This document shows positions 1-9,518 of a stretch of 64,000 nucleotides of DNA, piece after piece. Origin of the DNA: Flexivirga meconopsidis (lineage in GTDB: Bacteria > Actinomycetota > Actinomycetes > Actinomycetales > Dermatophilaceae); the NCBI RefSeq assembly GCF_026162425.1, contig NZ_JAOBQJ010000006.1:171186-235185 (forward strand), read 5' to 3'. The translations under genes and the position numbers were made by a program. Within the stretch, counting starts at the first letter, position 1. Every line of letters starts with the position of its first letter. Below the pieces are notes generated by a model. That model saw nothing but the letters and a program-made list of their open reading frames with translations. It was not told where the DNA came from and did no database searches.

Positions 1-238
1 TCACGTCGGCGGTCTGGCCAGCGCAATCGACCCCGGCATATCCGACCACCGAATCCCCTTCGGTGGCAACGATATAACGCCGGCGGGGTCGACCCGCGAG
101 CTCGGCCCACCAGGACTGCGCCGACCAGGCATCGTCCGGGAAGAGCTCGCTGTCGAGCGCGGTCAGGGTTTCGATGTCCGGCCATTCGACCGGCCGCAGC
201 CGGATGCCCAGGTGTGGGGTCGTCGTTGGGGCACTCAT
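1..238 (-). CDS. rimI: RimI-like ribosomal protein alanine N-acetyltransferase, N-terminal part
   Basis: Partial gene: the reading frame begins at ATG 236-238 and runs leftwards out of the window, leaving about 79 residues. It begins MSAPTTTPHLGIRLRPVEWPD and continues with the LDSELFPDDAWSAQSWWAE segment and the strand IVATEGDSVVGYAGV, the N-terminal pattern of GNAT enzymes of the RimI type. RimI acetylates the N-terminal alanine of ribosomal protein S18. The gene lies directly downstream of tsaB on the same strand, where actinobacteria normally carry rimI followed by tsaD. The acetyl-CoA binding loop is outside the window, so the assignment rests on the N-terminus and on gene order. Confidence 0.8.
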   Translation of the reverse strand, partial: MSAPTTTPHLGIRLRPVEWPDIETLTALDSELFPDDAWSAQSWWAELAGRPRRRYIVATEGDSVVGYAGVDCAGQTADV

Positions 239-293
239 CGGGGCCACCGCAAAGTATCGGAGCGAGGCACGAGCGGAGAACTTTGTGGGGTTG

Positions 294-968
294 TCATCTC
301 GCCAGCACCGACTTCTGCGCCGACGCGGGCTGCGCGTCGGGCTGACGCAGGTAGAGCGGCTGCACTGGCAGCAGTTCCCGGCCGGCGGCAAGCTCGCCCA
401 GCGCAAACCTCGCGAGCGAACCAGCATCCACATCCCCCTGTTCGAGCGGCTGCCCAAAGCTGTCCGGATAGAGCAACGGGCCGCGACCGGCGACCGGCAG
501 GGCGCGCAGGTCCTCGGGCAGCTCCGCCGGCCGGTCGACGCCGGGCAGGCCGGAGACACGCTCGACCCGGTCGGCGTGACTGCGGTAGCGCGCCCAGTAG
601 ACCTCCTTGCGCCGGGCATCGGTCGCCACGAGGAAGTCCTGCGTCATGCCCGACTCGCGCACCGACTGGGCGATGGCGTCGAGGCTGCAGACGCCGTATG
701 CCGGCACGTCCAGCGCCAGGCCGAGAGTGACCGCAGTGGCAACACCGACCCGCAATCCGGTGAACGGGCCGGGCCCGACACCGACGGCTATGGCTGTGAA
801 GTCGGCGGGTCGGCGACCGGCCTGGTCCATCACCCGCTCGATCGTCGGCGTCAGGATCTCCGCGTGCCGACGTGCCTCGACCTCGGTGTGCTCGCCGAGC
901 ACGCGGTCACCGTCGTGCACGGCGACCGTGACGGCGGAGGTGGCGGTATCTATGGCGAGCAGCAGCAC
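294..968 (-). CDS. tsaB: tRNA threonylcarbamoyladenosine biosynthesis protein TsaB
   Basis: 224 aa, GTG start. The N-terminus LLLAIDTATSAVTVAVHDG and the segment ILTPTIERVMDQAG followed by GVGPGPFTGLRVGVATA are hallmarks of TsaB, the ASKHA-fold partner of TsaD in making N6-threonylcarbamoyladenosine (t6A) at position 37 of ANN-decoding tRNAs. TsaB lacks catalysis itself and scaffolds TsaD and TsaE. The length is normal for the family. It sits between tsaE (49 nt upstream) and rimI (55 nt downstream) in the leftward operon; tsaD is expected just outside the window. Confidence 0.95.
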   Translation of the reverse strand: MLLLAIDTATSAVTVAVHDGDRVLGEHTEVEARRHAEILTPTIERVMDQAGRRPADFTAIAVGVGPGPFTGLRVGVATAVTLGLALDVPAYGVCSLDAIAQSVRESGMTQDFLVATDARRKEVYWARYRSHADRVERVSGLPGVDRPAELPEDLRALPVAGRGPLLYPDSFGQPLEQGDVDAGSLARFALGELAAGRELLPVQPLYLRQPDAQPASAQKSVLAR

Positions 969-1017
969 CGCACAAGGGTACGCGCCGGTCGCGGCATTGC
1001 CTGAATCGCGCGGGCCC

Positions 1018-1479
1018 TCAGCCGGTCAGCTCGGCGGCGAGCCGCTCGAACCGCTGCCCGCTCGGCAGCATCCGGAGCGTGCGGCTGTCGCCGTCGGCTG
1101 CGAGCACCAGCTCGAGGTGCTCGTCGGCCAGCTCATCGGCCAGGCCGGCGCCCCACTCGACGACGGTGACCGCGTCCGCGACGGACGTGTCGAGGTCGAG
1201 GTCGTCGAGCTCGATGGCGCCGCTCAGCCGGTAGGCGTCGACGTGGACCAACTCCGGACCGCCGACCAGCGACGGGTGGGTCCGGGCGATCACGAAGGTG
1301 GGCGAGGTGATCGGCCCGCGGACTCCGAGGCCGGCGGCGATGCCTTGGGTCAGCGTCGTCTTGCCGGCACCGAGGCCGCCGGTCAGCACCAGCACGTCCC
1401 CCGCACGCAGCAGCTTGCCGAGACGTTCACCGAATGCGTGTGTCGCCTCGACGGACTCGAGCCGGATGGCGCTGGTCAT
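1018..1479 (-). CDS. tsaE: tRNA threonylcarbamoyladenosine biosynthesis ATPase TsaE
   Basis: 153 aa. The P-loop GGLGAGKTT lies at about residues 34-42, followed by TQGIAAGLGV and ITSPTFVI, then VHVDAYRL and VVEWGAGLAD, the characteristic TsaE (YjeE) signature. TsaE is the ATPase that drives turnover of the TsaB-TsaD complex in t6A synthesis. The ATG at 1477-1479 directly abuts the stop codon of the upstream hydrolase, so translation is probably coupled. The length is typical. Confidence 0.95.
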   Translation of the reverse strand: MTSAIRLESVEATHAFGERLGKLLRAGDVLVLTGGLGAGKTTLTQGIAAGLGVRGPITSPTFVIARTHPSLVGGPELVHVDAYRLSGAIELDDLDLDTSVADAVTVVEWGAGLADELADEHLELVLAADGDSRTLRMLPSGQRFERLAAELTG

Positions 1480-2550
1480 CTACGACTCCTGCGGGGTGTC
1501 GAGGGCCCGGCGCGCGCGTGCGATCAGGGCGAGCAACTCGTCGTCGACCAGGTCGGCGTCCTCCAACGGCAGCACGTGCCCGGCGTGTTTGACGACCACC
1601 AGCTCGGCTCCGGGGATCTCGTGGGCGAGTTGCTCGCCGTGCGCGATCGGGGTCATCCGGTCACGGGTGCCGTGCATCACCAACGTCTCGATCCCGGTGA
1701 ATGCCGCGAGCGCGTCGTGTCGGTCGTGCGTCATGAGCGTCGGCAGGAAGCTGCCGATCACATGCAATCGGGTGGAGAAGATCATTTCGGCGACTTGGCG
1801 CACCAGCTCGCTCGGGACCCGTCTGCCGAATGAATACCGGTGCACCAAAGCGGATTCGACCGGTCGGCCGAGGCCACGCATGCTGTCGAATGCTTCTTGC
1901 CGACTCCCCACGCGGGTGACCGCGCTCGGTCCGAGGCGGTGCACTACCGCACCGAGTTGCTTGCCGAGCCCGTAGTTGACCTCGCTCAGTCCGCCCGCGC
2001 TCGTGCTGATGAACGCTGCTCCGACGACCTGGTTGCGCACCAGCTCGGGGTGTTGCTGGGCGAGGGCCATCATCGCCATACCGCCCATCGAGTGGCCGAC
2101 GAGCACGACCGGGCCATCCGGCACGGCGTCTTCGATCACCGTCGCGAGGTCGTTGCCCAGCTGCTCGATGCTGTATGACGAGTCGGCCCCTTCCTCGGAG
2201 CGTCCGTGACCACGCAGGTCCCACAGCACCACGCGGCAGCCCGCCTCGCGCACGACCTGCCGCTGGCGCGACCACACGTCGTGGTTGTGTGCGTAGCCGT
2301 GGGTGAAAACAACTGTCAGCAATGGATTTTCGGGATGCTCAGGCTCGTCGACCTCGACGTGCAACGGCACACCGTCATCGGCGATGACGGCGATCCCGTG
2401 GTCCACAGCCGGCTCGCCGCCGGCCGCCGGCGCAGCAGATTTGGTGCGGCGCGAACGCAGCACCCGGTCGGTCGCCACGCCGGCCGCGGTGGCGGCGCCG
2501 GCGGCCGCGATGCCGACACCGAGGCCGATCAGGCCGCGGCGTGAACTCAT
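1480..2550 (-). CDS. alpha/beta hydrolase with N-terminal membrane/signal segment
   Basis: 356 aa. Residues 5-27 form a hydrophobic Gly/Ala-rich stretch (LIGLGVGIAAAGAATAAG) that could be a signal or membrane anchor. The hydrolase core has the oxyanion strand VVFTHGYAHN near residue 81, WDLRGHGRS near 110, and the nucleophile elbow GHSMGG at 152-157 (Ser154). A late Asp (MHGTRDRMTP) and His (KHAGHVLPLE) complete a catalytic triad. The substrate cannot be told. Genes of this type lie between alr and tsaE in many actinobacteria. Its ATG overlaps the alr stop by 4 nt. Confidence 0.85.
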   Translation of the reverse strand: MSSRRGLIGLGVGIAAAGAATAAGVATDRVLRSRRTKSAAPAAGGEPAVDHGIAVIADDGVPLHVEVDEPEHPENPLLTVVFTHGYAHNHDVWSRQRQVVREAGCRVVLWDLRGHGRSEEGADSSYSIEQLGNDLATVIEDAVPDGPVVLVGHSMGGMAMMALAQQHPELVRNQVVGAAFISTSAGGLSEVNYGLGKQLGAVVHRLGPSAVTRVGSRQEAFDSMRGLGRPVESALVHRYSFGRRVPSELVRQVAEMIFSTRLHVIGSFLPTLMTHDRHDALAAFTGIETLVMHGTRDRMTPIAHGEQLAHEIPGAELVVVKHAGHVLPLEDADLVDDELLALIARARRALDTPQES

Positions 2551-3728
2551 CCGGCAGACTCCCCGGCGAGGCCGTCCGCACCTTCACCGATATAGATCCG
2601 CGGCAGCCGGCTACTCATCCGCGTCACGATCTCGTAGCTGATCGTGCCTGCTGCATCTGCCCAATCCTGAGCGGTGGGAAGGCCTTTCGTCCCGTCCCCG
2701 AAGAGGACGACCTCGTCCCCCGCCTGCACGGCCAGGTCACCCACATCGACCACGAACTGGTCCATGCACACGCGACCGGCGACCTGGAATCGGTGACCGC
2801 CGACCTGCACCGGCCCCCGCGACGATGCTGACCGCGGCACACCGTCGGCATACCCGCACGGCACGTCGATCAGCGTGGTCTCACGATCGGTCACGTAGGT
2901 GTGTGCGTAGCTGACGCCCTGGCCGGCCGGAACCCGTTTGGTGACAGTGATTTCCGCGCTCATCGTCATCGCCGGAACCAATCCGAAGTGGGCCGGGTCG
3001 CCGATGTCGGGCACGGGTGACAGACCGTAGACCGCAAGGCCGGGGCGCACCATGTCCCAGGCCGCCTCGGGGGTGGTGAGCGTCGCGGCGGAGTTGGACA
3101 TGTGCCGCACCTCGAGGGCAAAACCCGCTCGCTCGCAGTCGGCGACGGCATCGGCGAACTTCGCCTGCTGCGCCTGGACCGTCGGGTGGTGTGGCGCATC
3201 GGCGAACGCAAAATGGGTGAAAACCCCTGTGACACTGATGCTTCCGTCTGCGACGTGTCGCTGCGCGGCCTCGACCAGTCGGGGCCAGTCGGGCCCGTAC
3301 GCGCCGTTACGTCCCAGCCCGGTGTCGACCTTCAGCTGGACCCGCGCGGTCTCCCCCGCTGCACGCGCTGCCGCCGCAACGGCGTCCAGCTCCCAGATCG
3401 CCGGCACCCCGATGTCGATCTGCCGCCGGACGGCCGCGCCGAAATCGACGCCGGGCGCGTGCAGCCAGGTCAGCAGCGGCGCGGTGATGCCGGCGTCGCG
3501 CAACTCGATCGCCTCGGCGAGCTGTGCCACGCCCAGCCACCGGGCGCCGCCGCGCAACGCCGCACGCGCGCTCGGCACCAGCCCGTGACCGTAGGCATCC
3601 CCCTTGACCACGGCCATCACCACGGCGTCCCCGGCGAGCGACTGCAGCACCGAGACGTTGTGCGCGATCGCCTCGAGGTCGACGGTGATCCGCGCCGGCA
3701 CAGCGGAGGGGTTGGGTTGCTGGCTCAC
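2547..3728 (-). CDS. alr: alanine racemase
   Basis: About 393 aa from the GTG at 3726-3728. Longer in-frame extensions upstream run into the nnr gene and carry no Alr homology, so this start was chosen. PLP enzyme that interconverts L- and D-alanine for peptidoglycan. The PLP lysine lies in VVKGDAYGHG (Lys42; most family members have KADAYGHG), and the second catalytic tyrosine is in GQGVSYAHTYVT. VRPGLAVYG and VCMDQFVVD are further family motifs. It follows nnr by 5 nt and overlaps the downstream hydrolase by 4 nt. Confidence 0.95.
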   Translation of the reverse strand: MSQQPNPSAVPARITVDLEAIAHNVSVLQSLAGDAVVMAVVKGDAYGHGLVPSARAALRGGARWLGVAQLAEAIELRDAGITAPLLTWLHAPGVDFGAAVRRQIDIGVPAIWELDAVAAAARAAGETARVQLKVDTGLGRNGAYGPDWPRLVEAAQRHVADGSISVTGVFTHFAFADAPHHPTVQAQQAKFADAVADCERAGFALEVRHMSNSAATLTTPEAAWDMVRPGLAVYGLSPVPDIGDPAHFGLVPAMTMSAEITVTKRVPAGQGVSYAHTYVTDRETTLIDVPCGYADGVPRSASSRGPVQVGGHRFQVAGRVCMDQFVVDVGDLAVQAGDEVVLFGDGTKGLPTAQDWADAAGTISYEIVTRMSSRLPRIYIGEGADGLAGESAG

Positions 3729-3733
3729 GCCGG

Positions 3734-5212
3734 TCAGTCTGGCACTCGCAGCAGCTGGGCGACCGCACGGCCCACCGCGTGCGCGACGTCCAGGGCGCGC
3801 ACCGGGCCGCCCGGGTTTGCCTGGTCGGCCGCGACCCCGTGCACCAGCGCGCCGAGCGCGCCGGCCGTCGCCGGATCCACACCGCCGGCAAGGAGGGCCC
3901 CGCAGACGCCGGCGAGGACGTCGCCGGCCCCGGCGGTCGCGAGCCACGAGGGAGCGTCCGCCTGGGTCAGCACCGGCACGCCGGATGACGACGGCGACAC
4001 CACCGCGGTGACCGACCCCTTCAGCAGCACGGTCGCATCGAGCCGATCGGCCACCTGGGCCGCGATCACGGTGGGCGCGTGATGCACGTCCCGCGCCGTG
4101 AGGTCCGCCCCTCCCTCCCCTCGTATGCCGAGGCGCCCGGCCAGCCGCAGCAACTCGCCGGCGTGCGGCGTCAGCAGGGTCGGCGCGGAGCGCGCCGCGT
4201 CGATGAGGTCCAGGCCGCCGGCGTCGAGCAGCACGGGCTGGTCGGACGCGAGCGCGTCACGGGCCACCTGGAGCTGCTCGGGTGACGCGTCGTCGACCAC
4301 GAGTCCGGAGCCGATCGCCCACGCCTGCACGCGGCCCGTCCCGAAGACCGCTTCGGGCACTGCCGATCGCAGCAGGTCGGTGGGTGCGGGCGGCCCGACA
4401 TACCGGACCATGCCGACGCCCGCCGTGACGGCAGCGGTCACCGACAGCACCGCTGCGCCGGTGTAGTGCTCTCCCCCGGCGACGACGCCGAGCACCCCTC
4501 GGGCGTACTTGTCGTCGTCGGGCGTCGGCACCGGCCAGAGCCCGGCCACGTCGGAATATGAAATGCGTTGCACCGCAGCGTCATTGGGGCTGGGCACGCC
4601 GATGTCGACGACGGTCAGCAGCCCGACGGCCGGCTCGGTGACCGGCATCAGGTGCACCGGCTTGAGCAGACTGAAGGTGACCGTCTCGTCGGCGAAGACC
4701 GACTGGCTGCGGACCAGGCCCTCCGGGTCACAGCCCGAGGGCAGGTCGACCGACACCACGAAGGCCTCGTCACCGATCAGCTCGGGTAGCCCACGCAAAT
4801 GCTCCGGCAGACCGGGTCGGCCGCCGATGCCGAGGATGCCGTCGATCACCAGATCGGCACCGGCAAGCGCCTCGACAACGGCCGGATCCGGCGTGCCCTC
4901 GCGCCATTCGGCGACCACGACCCCTGCCTGCCGGGCGGCGGCGAGGCCGTCCTCGTGCGCCGTGCGGCCGACGAGCACCGCGAGCACGTTGACGTCGTCA
5001 CCGGTCAGCGTCGCGGCCGCGAAGAGCGCGTCACCGCCGTTGTCGCCGGAGCCGGCGAGCACGACCACCCGGCCGGATTCGTCCTCGAGCCGCGCCGCGG
5101 CCACCTCGGCGAGACCTGCGGCAGCCCGCGACATGAGCTCCCCGTCCGGCAGCTGCGCCCGGACGGCGTCTTCCGCGGCCCGCACGGTCGGCACGTTATA
5201 CGCCCGCATCAT
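3734..5212 (-). CDS. nnr: bifunctional NAD(P)H-hydrate epimerase / ADP-dependent dehydratase
   Basis: 492 aa, two domains. Residues 1 to about 215 are the YjeF_N epimerase ([37 protein letters not shown]). The remainder is the YjeF_C ribokinase-like dehydratase ([39 protein letters not shown], and [20 protein letters not shown] with the catalytic Asp). Together they repair hydrated NADH and NADPH. The start is one of two adjacent ATGs (MMRAYNV); the first overlaps the acpS stop. Confidence 0.95.
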   Translation of the reverse strand: MMRAYNVPTVRAAEDAVRAQLPDGELMSRAAAGLAEVAAARLEDESGRVVVLAGSGDNGGDALFAAATLTGDDVNVLAVLVGRTAHEDGLAAARQAGVVVAEWREGTPDPAVVEALAGADLVIDGILGIGGRPGLPEHLRGLPELIGDEAFVVSVDLPSGCDPEGLVRSQSVFADETVTFSLLKPVHLMPVTEPAVGLLTVVDIGVPSPNDAAVQRISYSDVAGLWPVPTPDDDKYARGVLGVVAGGEHYTGAAVLSVTAAVTAGVGMVRYVGPPAPTDLLRSAVPEAVFGTGRVQAWAIGSGLVVDDASPEQLQVARDALASDQPVLLDAGGLDLIDAARSAPTLLTPHAGELLRLAGRLGIRGEGGADLTARDVHHAPTVIAAQVADRLDATVLLKGSVTAVVSPSSSGVPVLTQADAPSWLATAGAGDVLAGVCGALLAGGVDPATAGALGALVHGVAADQANPGGPVRALDVAHAVGRAVAQLLRVPD

Positions 5213-5574
5213 CGGCGTTCCTCACTCTCGGCGACCACGATCGCCGACGCGATGCCCGCGTCGTGCGAGATCGACAGGTGCAACGAGGCTACGGCCAGCT
5301 GCTCGACCCGTGCGGCGACGGATCCGGTGAGTTCCCAGGAGGGCTGACCGTCGCCGTTCTTGACGACCACGGCGTCCACCCAGTGCAGTCCCACCGGTGC
5401 ACCGAGTGCCTTGGCCAGTGCCTCCTTGGCCGCGAACCGGCCGGCGAGGGAGTTGGGCGGCAGGTCGCGCTCGGCAGGTGCGAAGAGCCGCTTGCGCAGC
5501 GCCGGAGTCGCCTCCAGCTTGGCCATGAAGCGGGCGACATCGACCACGTCGATGCCCACCCCGACGACCGCCAC
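5209..5574 (-). CDS. acpS: holo-[acyl-carrier-protein] synthase
   Basis: 121 aa, GTG start. AcpS transfers 4'-phosphopantetheine from CoA to acyl carrier protein. The signature [12 protein letters not shown] is at residues 5-16 with the Mg-binding Asp, [12 protein letters not shown] carries the second metal ligand (Glu), and the end has [19 protein letters not shown]. The length is normal. It lies 10 nt after glmS and overlaps nnr by 4 nt. Confidence 0.95.
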   Translation of the reverse strand: MAVVGVGIDVVDVARFMAKLEATPALRKRLFAPAERDLPPNSLAGRFAAKEALAKALGAPVGLHWVDAVVVKNGDGQPSWELTGSVAARVEQLAVASLHLSISHDAGIASAIVVAESEERR

Positions 5575-5584
5575 GACGCGAGTC

Positions 5585-7438
5585 CTACTCCACCGTCACC
5601 GATTTGGCCAGGTTGCGCGGTTGATCCACGTCCAGCCCCTTGGCCGTCGACAGCTCCAGCGCGAAGACCTGCAGCGGCACCGTGGTGAGCAGCGGCTGCA
5701 GCATCGGTGAGGTGCGCGGCACCCGGATCACCTCGTCGGCGAACGGTTCGACGGCGGTGTCGCCCTCCTGTGCGATCACCAGGGTGCGAGCGCCGCGCGC
5801 CCGGATCTCCTGGATGTTGGAGACGACCTTGCCGTGCAGCCCGTGCGGTGTGTCCGGGCCGGGCACCACGATGAAGACCGGCTGGCCGGGCTCGATCAGC
5901 GCGATCGGCCCGTGCTTCAGCTCACCGGCGGCGAAGCCCTCGGCGTGGATGTAGGCCAGCTCCTTGAGCTTCAGCGCGCCCTCCATCGCCACCGGGAAGC
6001 CGACGTGCCGGCCGAGGAAGAGCACCGATCGGGTGTCCGCCATGAAACGGGCGATCTCGCGCACCCGCTCCAGGTTGCCTAGCAGCTCGGTGATGCGGTC
6101 CGGCACCTCCTGGAGCTCGGCCTGCACCGCGCGGGCGTCATCGGCATACGTCTCGCCACGCAGCTGCGTGAGGTAGAGGCCGAGCAGGTAGCAGGCGGTG
6201 ATCTGGGCGAGGAACGCCTTGGTCGAGGCGACCGCGATCTCCGGGCCGGCGTGGGTGTAGAGCACTGCGTCGGACTCGCGCGGGATCGTCGAACCGTGGG
6301 TGTTGCAGATCGACACGGTCAGCGCGCCGAGCTCACGCGCATGCTTGACCGCCATGAGCGTGTCCATCGTCTCGCCGGACTGGCTGATCGACACCACCAG
6401 CGTCCGCTCCCCGGCAATCGGGTCGCAGTAACGGAATTCGTGGGCCAGGCTCACCTCGACCGGGATGCGGGTCCAGCGTTCGATCGCATACTTGGCGACC
6501 ATCCCGGCGTATGCCGCGGTGCCGCACGCGACGATCGTGATCCGGTCGACGGAACGCAGCTGCTCCTCGGAGACGCGCAGCTCGTCCAATGCCAGCGCCC
6601 CGGTCTCGTCGGTGCGGCCGAGCAGCGTGTCGGCGACCGCCTGCGGCTGCTCGTTGATCTCCTTCTCCATGAAGGTCTCGTAACCGCCCTTCTCGGCGGC
6701 CGCGGCATCCCAGTCGACGTGAAATGTCTTGCCCTTGGCGGGTTCTCCGTCGAAGCCGATGACCTCGACCGTGTCCGGGGTGATCGTGACAATCTGGTCC
6801 TGCTCCAGCTCCATCGCCTCGCGGGTGTAGCCGATGAACGCGGCCACGTCGGAGCCGAGGAAGTTCTCACCCTCGCCGAGCCCGACGACCAGGGGTGAGT
6901 TGCGGCGGGCACCGACGACGACGCCCGGCCGGTCGGCGTGCACGGCGAGCAGGGTGAACGCGCCTTCGAGCCGGGCCACCACGGTGCGCATCGCCTCGGT
7001 GAGGTCCCCGTCATACGCCTTGGCGAGCAGCTGCGCGACGACCTCGGTGTCGGTCTCGGACTCGAACTGCACGCCCGCGTCGAGCAGTTCGTTCTTCAGC
7101 GGGTGGAAGTTCTCGATGATGCCGTTGTGGATCAACGCCAGCTTGCCGTGCTCGCCGCCACGGTGCGGGTGGGCGTTCTCGTCGGTCGGACCACCGTGAG
7201 TCGCCCACCGGGTGTGCCCGATGCCGGTCCGGGACGGCGGCAGCGGCCGCTGCTCGATCTCCCCGACCAGATTGACCAGCTTGCCGGCCCGCTTTCGGAC
7301 GTCGACCTCGTCCCCGGCGACCAGCGCCACACCGGCCGAGTCATAGCCGCGGTACTCCAGCCGCGCGAGGCCCTCCATGACGACTTCCAGGGCCCGGGCG
7401 CCGTCCTGCGCACCGACATAACCGACGATTCCACACAT
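5585..7438 (-). CDS. glmS: glutamine--fructose-6-phosphate aminotransferase (isomerizing)
   Basis: 617 aa from ATG 7436-7438. The frame stays open upstream, but the enzyme must begin MCGIVGYVG because Cys2 becomes the N-terminal nucleophile of the glutaminase domain after Met removal. The N-terminal Ntn amidotransferase ([32 protein letters not shown]) is followed by two SIS domains ([24 protein letters not shown]) and ends with the family tail NLAKSVTVE. It makes glucosamine-6-phosphate for peptidoglycan. It is first in the leftward operon and divergent from coaA. Confidence 0.97.
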   Translation of the reverse strand: MCGIVGYVGAQDGARALEVVMEGLARLEYRGYDSAGVALVAGDEVDVRKRAGKLVNLVGEIEQRPLPPSRTGIGHTRWATHGGPTDENAHPHRGGEHGKLALIHNGIIENFHPLKNELLDAGVQFESETDTEVVAQLLAKAYDGDLTEAMRTVVARLEGAFTLLAVHADRPGVVVGARRNSPLVVGLGEGENFLGSDVAAFIGYTREAMELEQDQIVTITPDTVEVIGFDGEPAKGKTFHVDWDAAAAEKGGYETFMEKEINEQPQAVADTLLGRTDETGALALDELRVSEEQLRSVDRITIVACGTAAYAGMVAKYAIERWTRIPVEVSLAHEFRYCDPIAGERTLVVSISQSGETMDTLMAVKHARELGALTVSICNTHGSTIPRESDAVLYTHAGPEIAVASTKAFLAQITACYLLGLYLTQLRGETYADDARAVQAELQEVPDRITELLGNLERVREIARFMADTRSVLFLGRHVGFPVAMEGALKLKELAYIHAEGFAAGELKHGPIALIEPGQPVFIVVPGPDTPHGLHGKVVSNIQEIRARGARTLVIAQEGDTAVEPFADEVIRVPRTSPMLQPLLTTVPLQVFALELSTAKGLDVDQPRNLAKSVTVE

Positions 7439-7446
7439 AAGCGTCA

Positions 7447-7519
7447 ATTGAACCGGATGCCGGGCGGCGGGCGCGAAACCGCCCCGCGGCGGCGCGTGTC
7501 GGAGGGCATGCGGTTCAAT
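7447..7519. promoter_or_regulatory. Inverted repeat across the glmS/coaA divergent spacer
   Basis: ATTGAACCGGATGCC (7447-7461) is matched in inverted orientation by GGCATGCGGTTCAAT (7505-7519), 14 of 15 positions. The right arm runs into the coaA start codon and the left arm lies 9 nt before the glmS start. It could be a shared operator or an mRNA structure acting on both starts. Function is inferred only from symmetry and position. Confidence 0.45.
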
Positions 7520-8480
7520 GACGCAGGTGTCCCGCAACCAGTCATCGGTGCCGTCGCCGTATGTCGAGTTCGACCGCGCCGCGTGGTCCGGGCTGCGCGA
7601 CTCGCACCCGATGAGCCTGACCCGGGAGGACGTGCGCCGGCTGCGCGGCACCGGCGACCGGCTGGACATGCCGGAGGTCGAGGACATCTACCTGCCGCTG
7701 TCCCGGCTGCTCAATATCTACGTCGGCGCCACCGGCCGGCTGCACCGGGTGACGACCGACTTCCTCGGCGAGCGACCGGCGCGCACGCCGTTCGTCATCG
7801 GCATCGCCGGATCGGTCGCGGTGGGCAAGTCGACGACGGCCCGCATCCTGCGGGAGCTGCTCGCGCGCTGGCCGGGCACCCCGCGGGTCGAGCTGGTCAC
7901 CACCGACGGGTTCCTCTTCCCCAACGCCGAGCTCGAACGCCGAAACCTCCTGGAACGCAAGGGCTTTCCCGAGTCCTACGACCGGCGCAAGCTGGTCCGC
8001 TTCCTGGCCGCGGTGAAGTCCGGCGCCGCCGAGGTCAGCGCCCCGGTCTACTCCCACCTGACCTACGACATCGTCCCGGACGAGCAGGTCGTGCTCCGCC
8101 AGCCAGACGTGCTGATCGTCGAGGGCCTCAACGTGCTGCAGCCGTCGATGCCGTCGACCGATCGCCGCGGCACCCTCGCGGTCTCCGACTTCTTCGACTT
8201 CTCGGTGTATGTCGATGCCCGCGAGGAGCACATCAAGACCTGGTATGTCGAGCGGTTCTTGCGGCTGCGGCAGACGGCATTTGCCGACCCCAACTCCTAC
8301 TTCCACCGCTACGCGAGCCTGACCGACGAGCAGGCGATCGACCGCGCGGGGCAGATCTGGGACAGCATCAACGCCCCCAACCTGCAGCAGAATGTCGCAC
8401 CCACCCGCAGCCGGGCGACGCTGGTGCTGACCAAGGGTCCGGACCACAACGTGACCCGCGTGCGCCTGCGGAAGGTCTAG
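7518..8480 (+). CDS. coaA: pantothenate kinase, type I
   Basis: 320 aa. Phosphorylates pantothenate, the first and feedback-controlled step of coenzyme A synthesis. The P-loop [12 protein letters not shown] is at about 95-106, followed by [40 protein letters not shown] and VEGLNVLQ, all typical of bacterial type I CoaA. A GGAGG (7501-7505) lies 12 nt before the ATG. The gene ends exactly where the tandem repeat block starts. Confidence 0.96.
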   Translation: MTQVSRNQSSVPSPYVEFDRAAWSGLRDSHPMSLTREDVRRLRGTGDRLDMPEVEDIYLPLSRLLNIYVGATGRLHRVTTDFLGERPARTPFVIGIAGSVAVGKSTTARILRELLARWPGTPRVELVTTDGFLFPNAELERRNLLERKGFPESYDRRKLVRFLAAVKSGAAEVSAPVYSHLTYDIVPDEQVVLRQPDVLIVEGLNVLQPSMPSTDRRGTLAVSDFFDFSVYVDAREEHIKTWYVERFLRLRQTAFADPNSYFHRYASLTDEQAIDRAGQIWDSINAPNLQQNVAPTRSRATLVLTKGPDHNVTRVRLRKV

Positions 8481-8592
8481 CCAGCTCGCTGATCGAGTAG
8501 GACGGGGGCCAGCTCGCTGATCGAGTAGGACGAGGGCCAGCTCGCTGATCGAGTAGAACGGGGGCCAGCTCGCTGATCGAGTAGGGCGAGGC
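8481..8592. repeat. Four tandem copies of a 28-bp repeat
   Basis: Units start at 8481, 8509, 8537 and 8565 with an exact 28-bp period. The shared core is CCAGCTCGCTGATCGAGTAG followed by a slightly variable GNNCGNGG tail. The first unit begins directly after the coaA stop codon. The last unit continues into an inverted-repeat element (8572-8631). The unit resembles the dispersed TGATCGAGTAG / TATCGAGATCA elements seen in other high-G+C actinobacteria; that comparison is from memory. Confidence 0.9.
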
Positions 8593-8631
8593 GGCGAGCC
8601 TGCGAGCCGACTCGCCCGTATCGAGATCAGC
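8572..8631. repeat. Palindromic intergenic element, possible bidirectional terminator
   Basis: CTGATCGAGTAGGGCGAG is mirrored by CTCGCCCGTATCGAGATCAG, with a GCGAGCCTGCGAGC middle, giving a long imperfect stem. It lies between the converging coaA and 8627-9037 genes and contains the stop codon (TGA, complement of 8627-8629) of the latter. Such a structure could end transcription from both sides. Confidence 0.6.
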
Positions 8632-9037
8632 GCAACCGCGAGGGCTCCTCGTCGGCTGCCTCGTCATACGGCCCGGCGTCGTCGGCGTACTCGTCCTCGT
8701 CGTCCTCGTCGAAGAGCTGCTCCACGTCGTCGACCGACATGGTGTCCTCGTCCTCATAGTCGTCCGGCTCGGCCGGCGCCGCCTTGCGGGCCCGTGCCCA
8801 GAGAAGCAGCCAGATCGCGGCGAAGACCGCGAGTACGGCAAGTGCGGCCAGCACGCCGCCGAACACTTGATAGAGCAGGTGTGACACGCCGTTGGCCGGC
8901 ACCGAACCGCTCGACTCGTCGGTGAACGTCGGCGCCTGGTCGTTACCCCAGCTGGCGCCGAGCGCGCCGGCGAACGCGACCAGCACCACTGCAACGATCC
9001 AGTAGGTGGCGGCGAACAGACGCTTGTGCACGAGCAT
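8627..9037 (-). CDS. small two-helix membrane protein with acidic C-terminal tail
   Basis: 136 aa, unrecognised family. A first hydrophobic helix is at about residues 8-28 (FAATYWIVAVVLVAFAGALG), a short extracytoplasmic-looking loop follows, and a second helix lies at about 57-80 (FGGVLAALAVLAVFAAIWLLLW). The last 50 residues are very acidic (EDEDTMSVDDVEQLFDEDDE). The topology suggests both ends in the cytoplasm. The gene stands alone and its stop codon is supplied by the palindromic element. No function is proposed. Confidence 0.7.
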   Translation of the reverse strand: MLVHKRLFAATYWIVAVVLVAFAGALGASWGNDQAPTFTDESSGSVPANGVSHLLYQVFGGVLAALAVLAVFAAIWLLLWARARKAAPAEPDDYEDEDTMSVDDVEQLFDEDDEDEYADDAGPYDEAADEEPSRLR

Positions 9038-9172
9038 GCGCCCAAGGTATCCGGCCGGGCCCGCTCGACGCGACGCAACGGGCCGAAGACCCGGGGCCCG
9101 GGTGAGTGAATTCCCGGATCGGCTGGAAGAGTCCCGTCATACGACCCATCGATGGCTAGGAGTTGAGTGCCG

Positions 9173-9493
9173 ATGATCCTCATCGTCGTGAAGTGGCAGA
9201 TCAAGCCGGAGTACGCCGACCAGTGGCCGCAGCTGAGCCGGGAGTTCACCGAAGCGACCCGAGCCGAGCCGGGCAACAAGTTCTTCGACTGGTCACGCAG
9301 CCTGGAGGATCCGAACGAGTACGTGCTGGTCGAGGCGTTCGACGACGACGCCGCCGAGGCACACGTCACCTCCGAGCACTTTGCGAAGGCCCAGGCGGAA
9401 CTGCCGAAGTATGCCGCCAAGACCCCGCAGGTCCGCAACATCCAGGGTCAGCCGGAGGCGTGGGACCAGCTGGGCGAGTTCACGGTCGGCTGA
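9173..9493 (+). CDS. ABM-family antibiotic biosynthesis monooxygenase-like protein
   Basis: 106 aa. A dimeric alpha-beta barrel (ABM/YgiN) fold is suggested by the opening strand MILIVVKWQIKP, PGNKFFDWSRSLEDPNEYVLVEAF, and AHVTSEHFAKAQAELPKY. Members oxidise quinones or small aromatics, or act only as small stress proteins; the substrate is unknown. ATG 9173 was chosen because AGGAG at 9158-9162 lies 10 nt upstream; the alternative GTG at 9167 is too close to it. Confidence 0.85.
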   Translation: MILIVVKWQIKPEYADQWPQLSREFTEATRAEPGNKFFDWSRSLEDPNEYVLVEAFDDDAAEAHVTSEHFAKAQAELPKYAAKTPQVRNIQGQPEAWDQLGEFTVG

Positions 9494-9518
9494 GGAACGA
9501 GCGGGGAACTCGTGGCGG

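Noticed and set aside
8481..8631. CRISPR array
   Set aside because: Units are contiguous with no unique spacers, and no cas genes are near.
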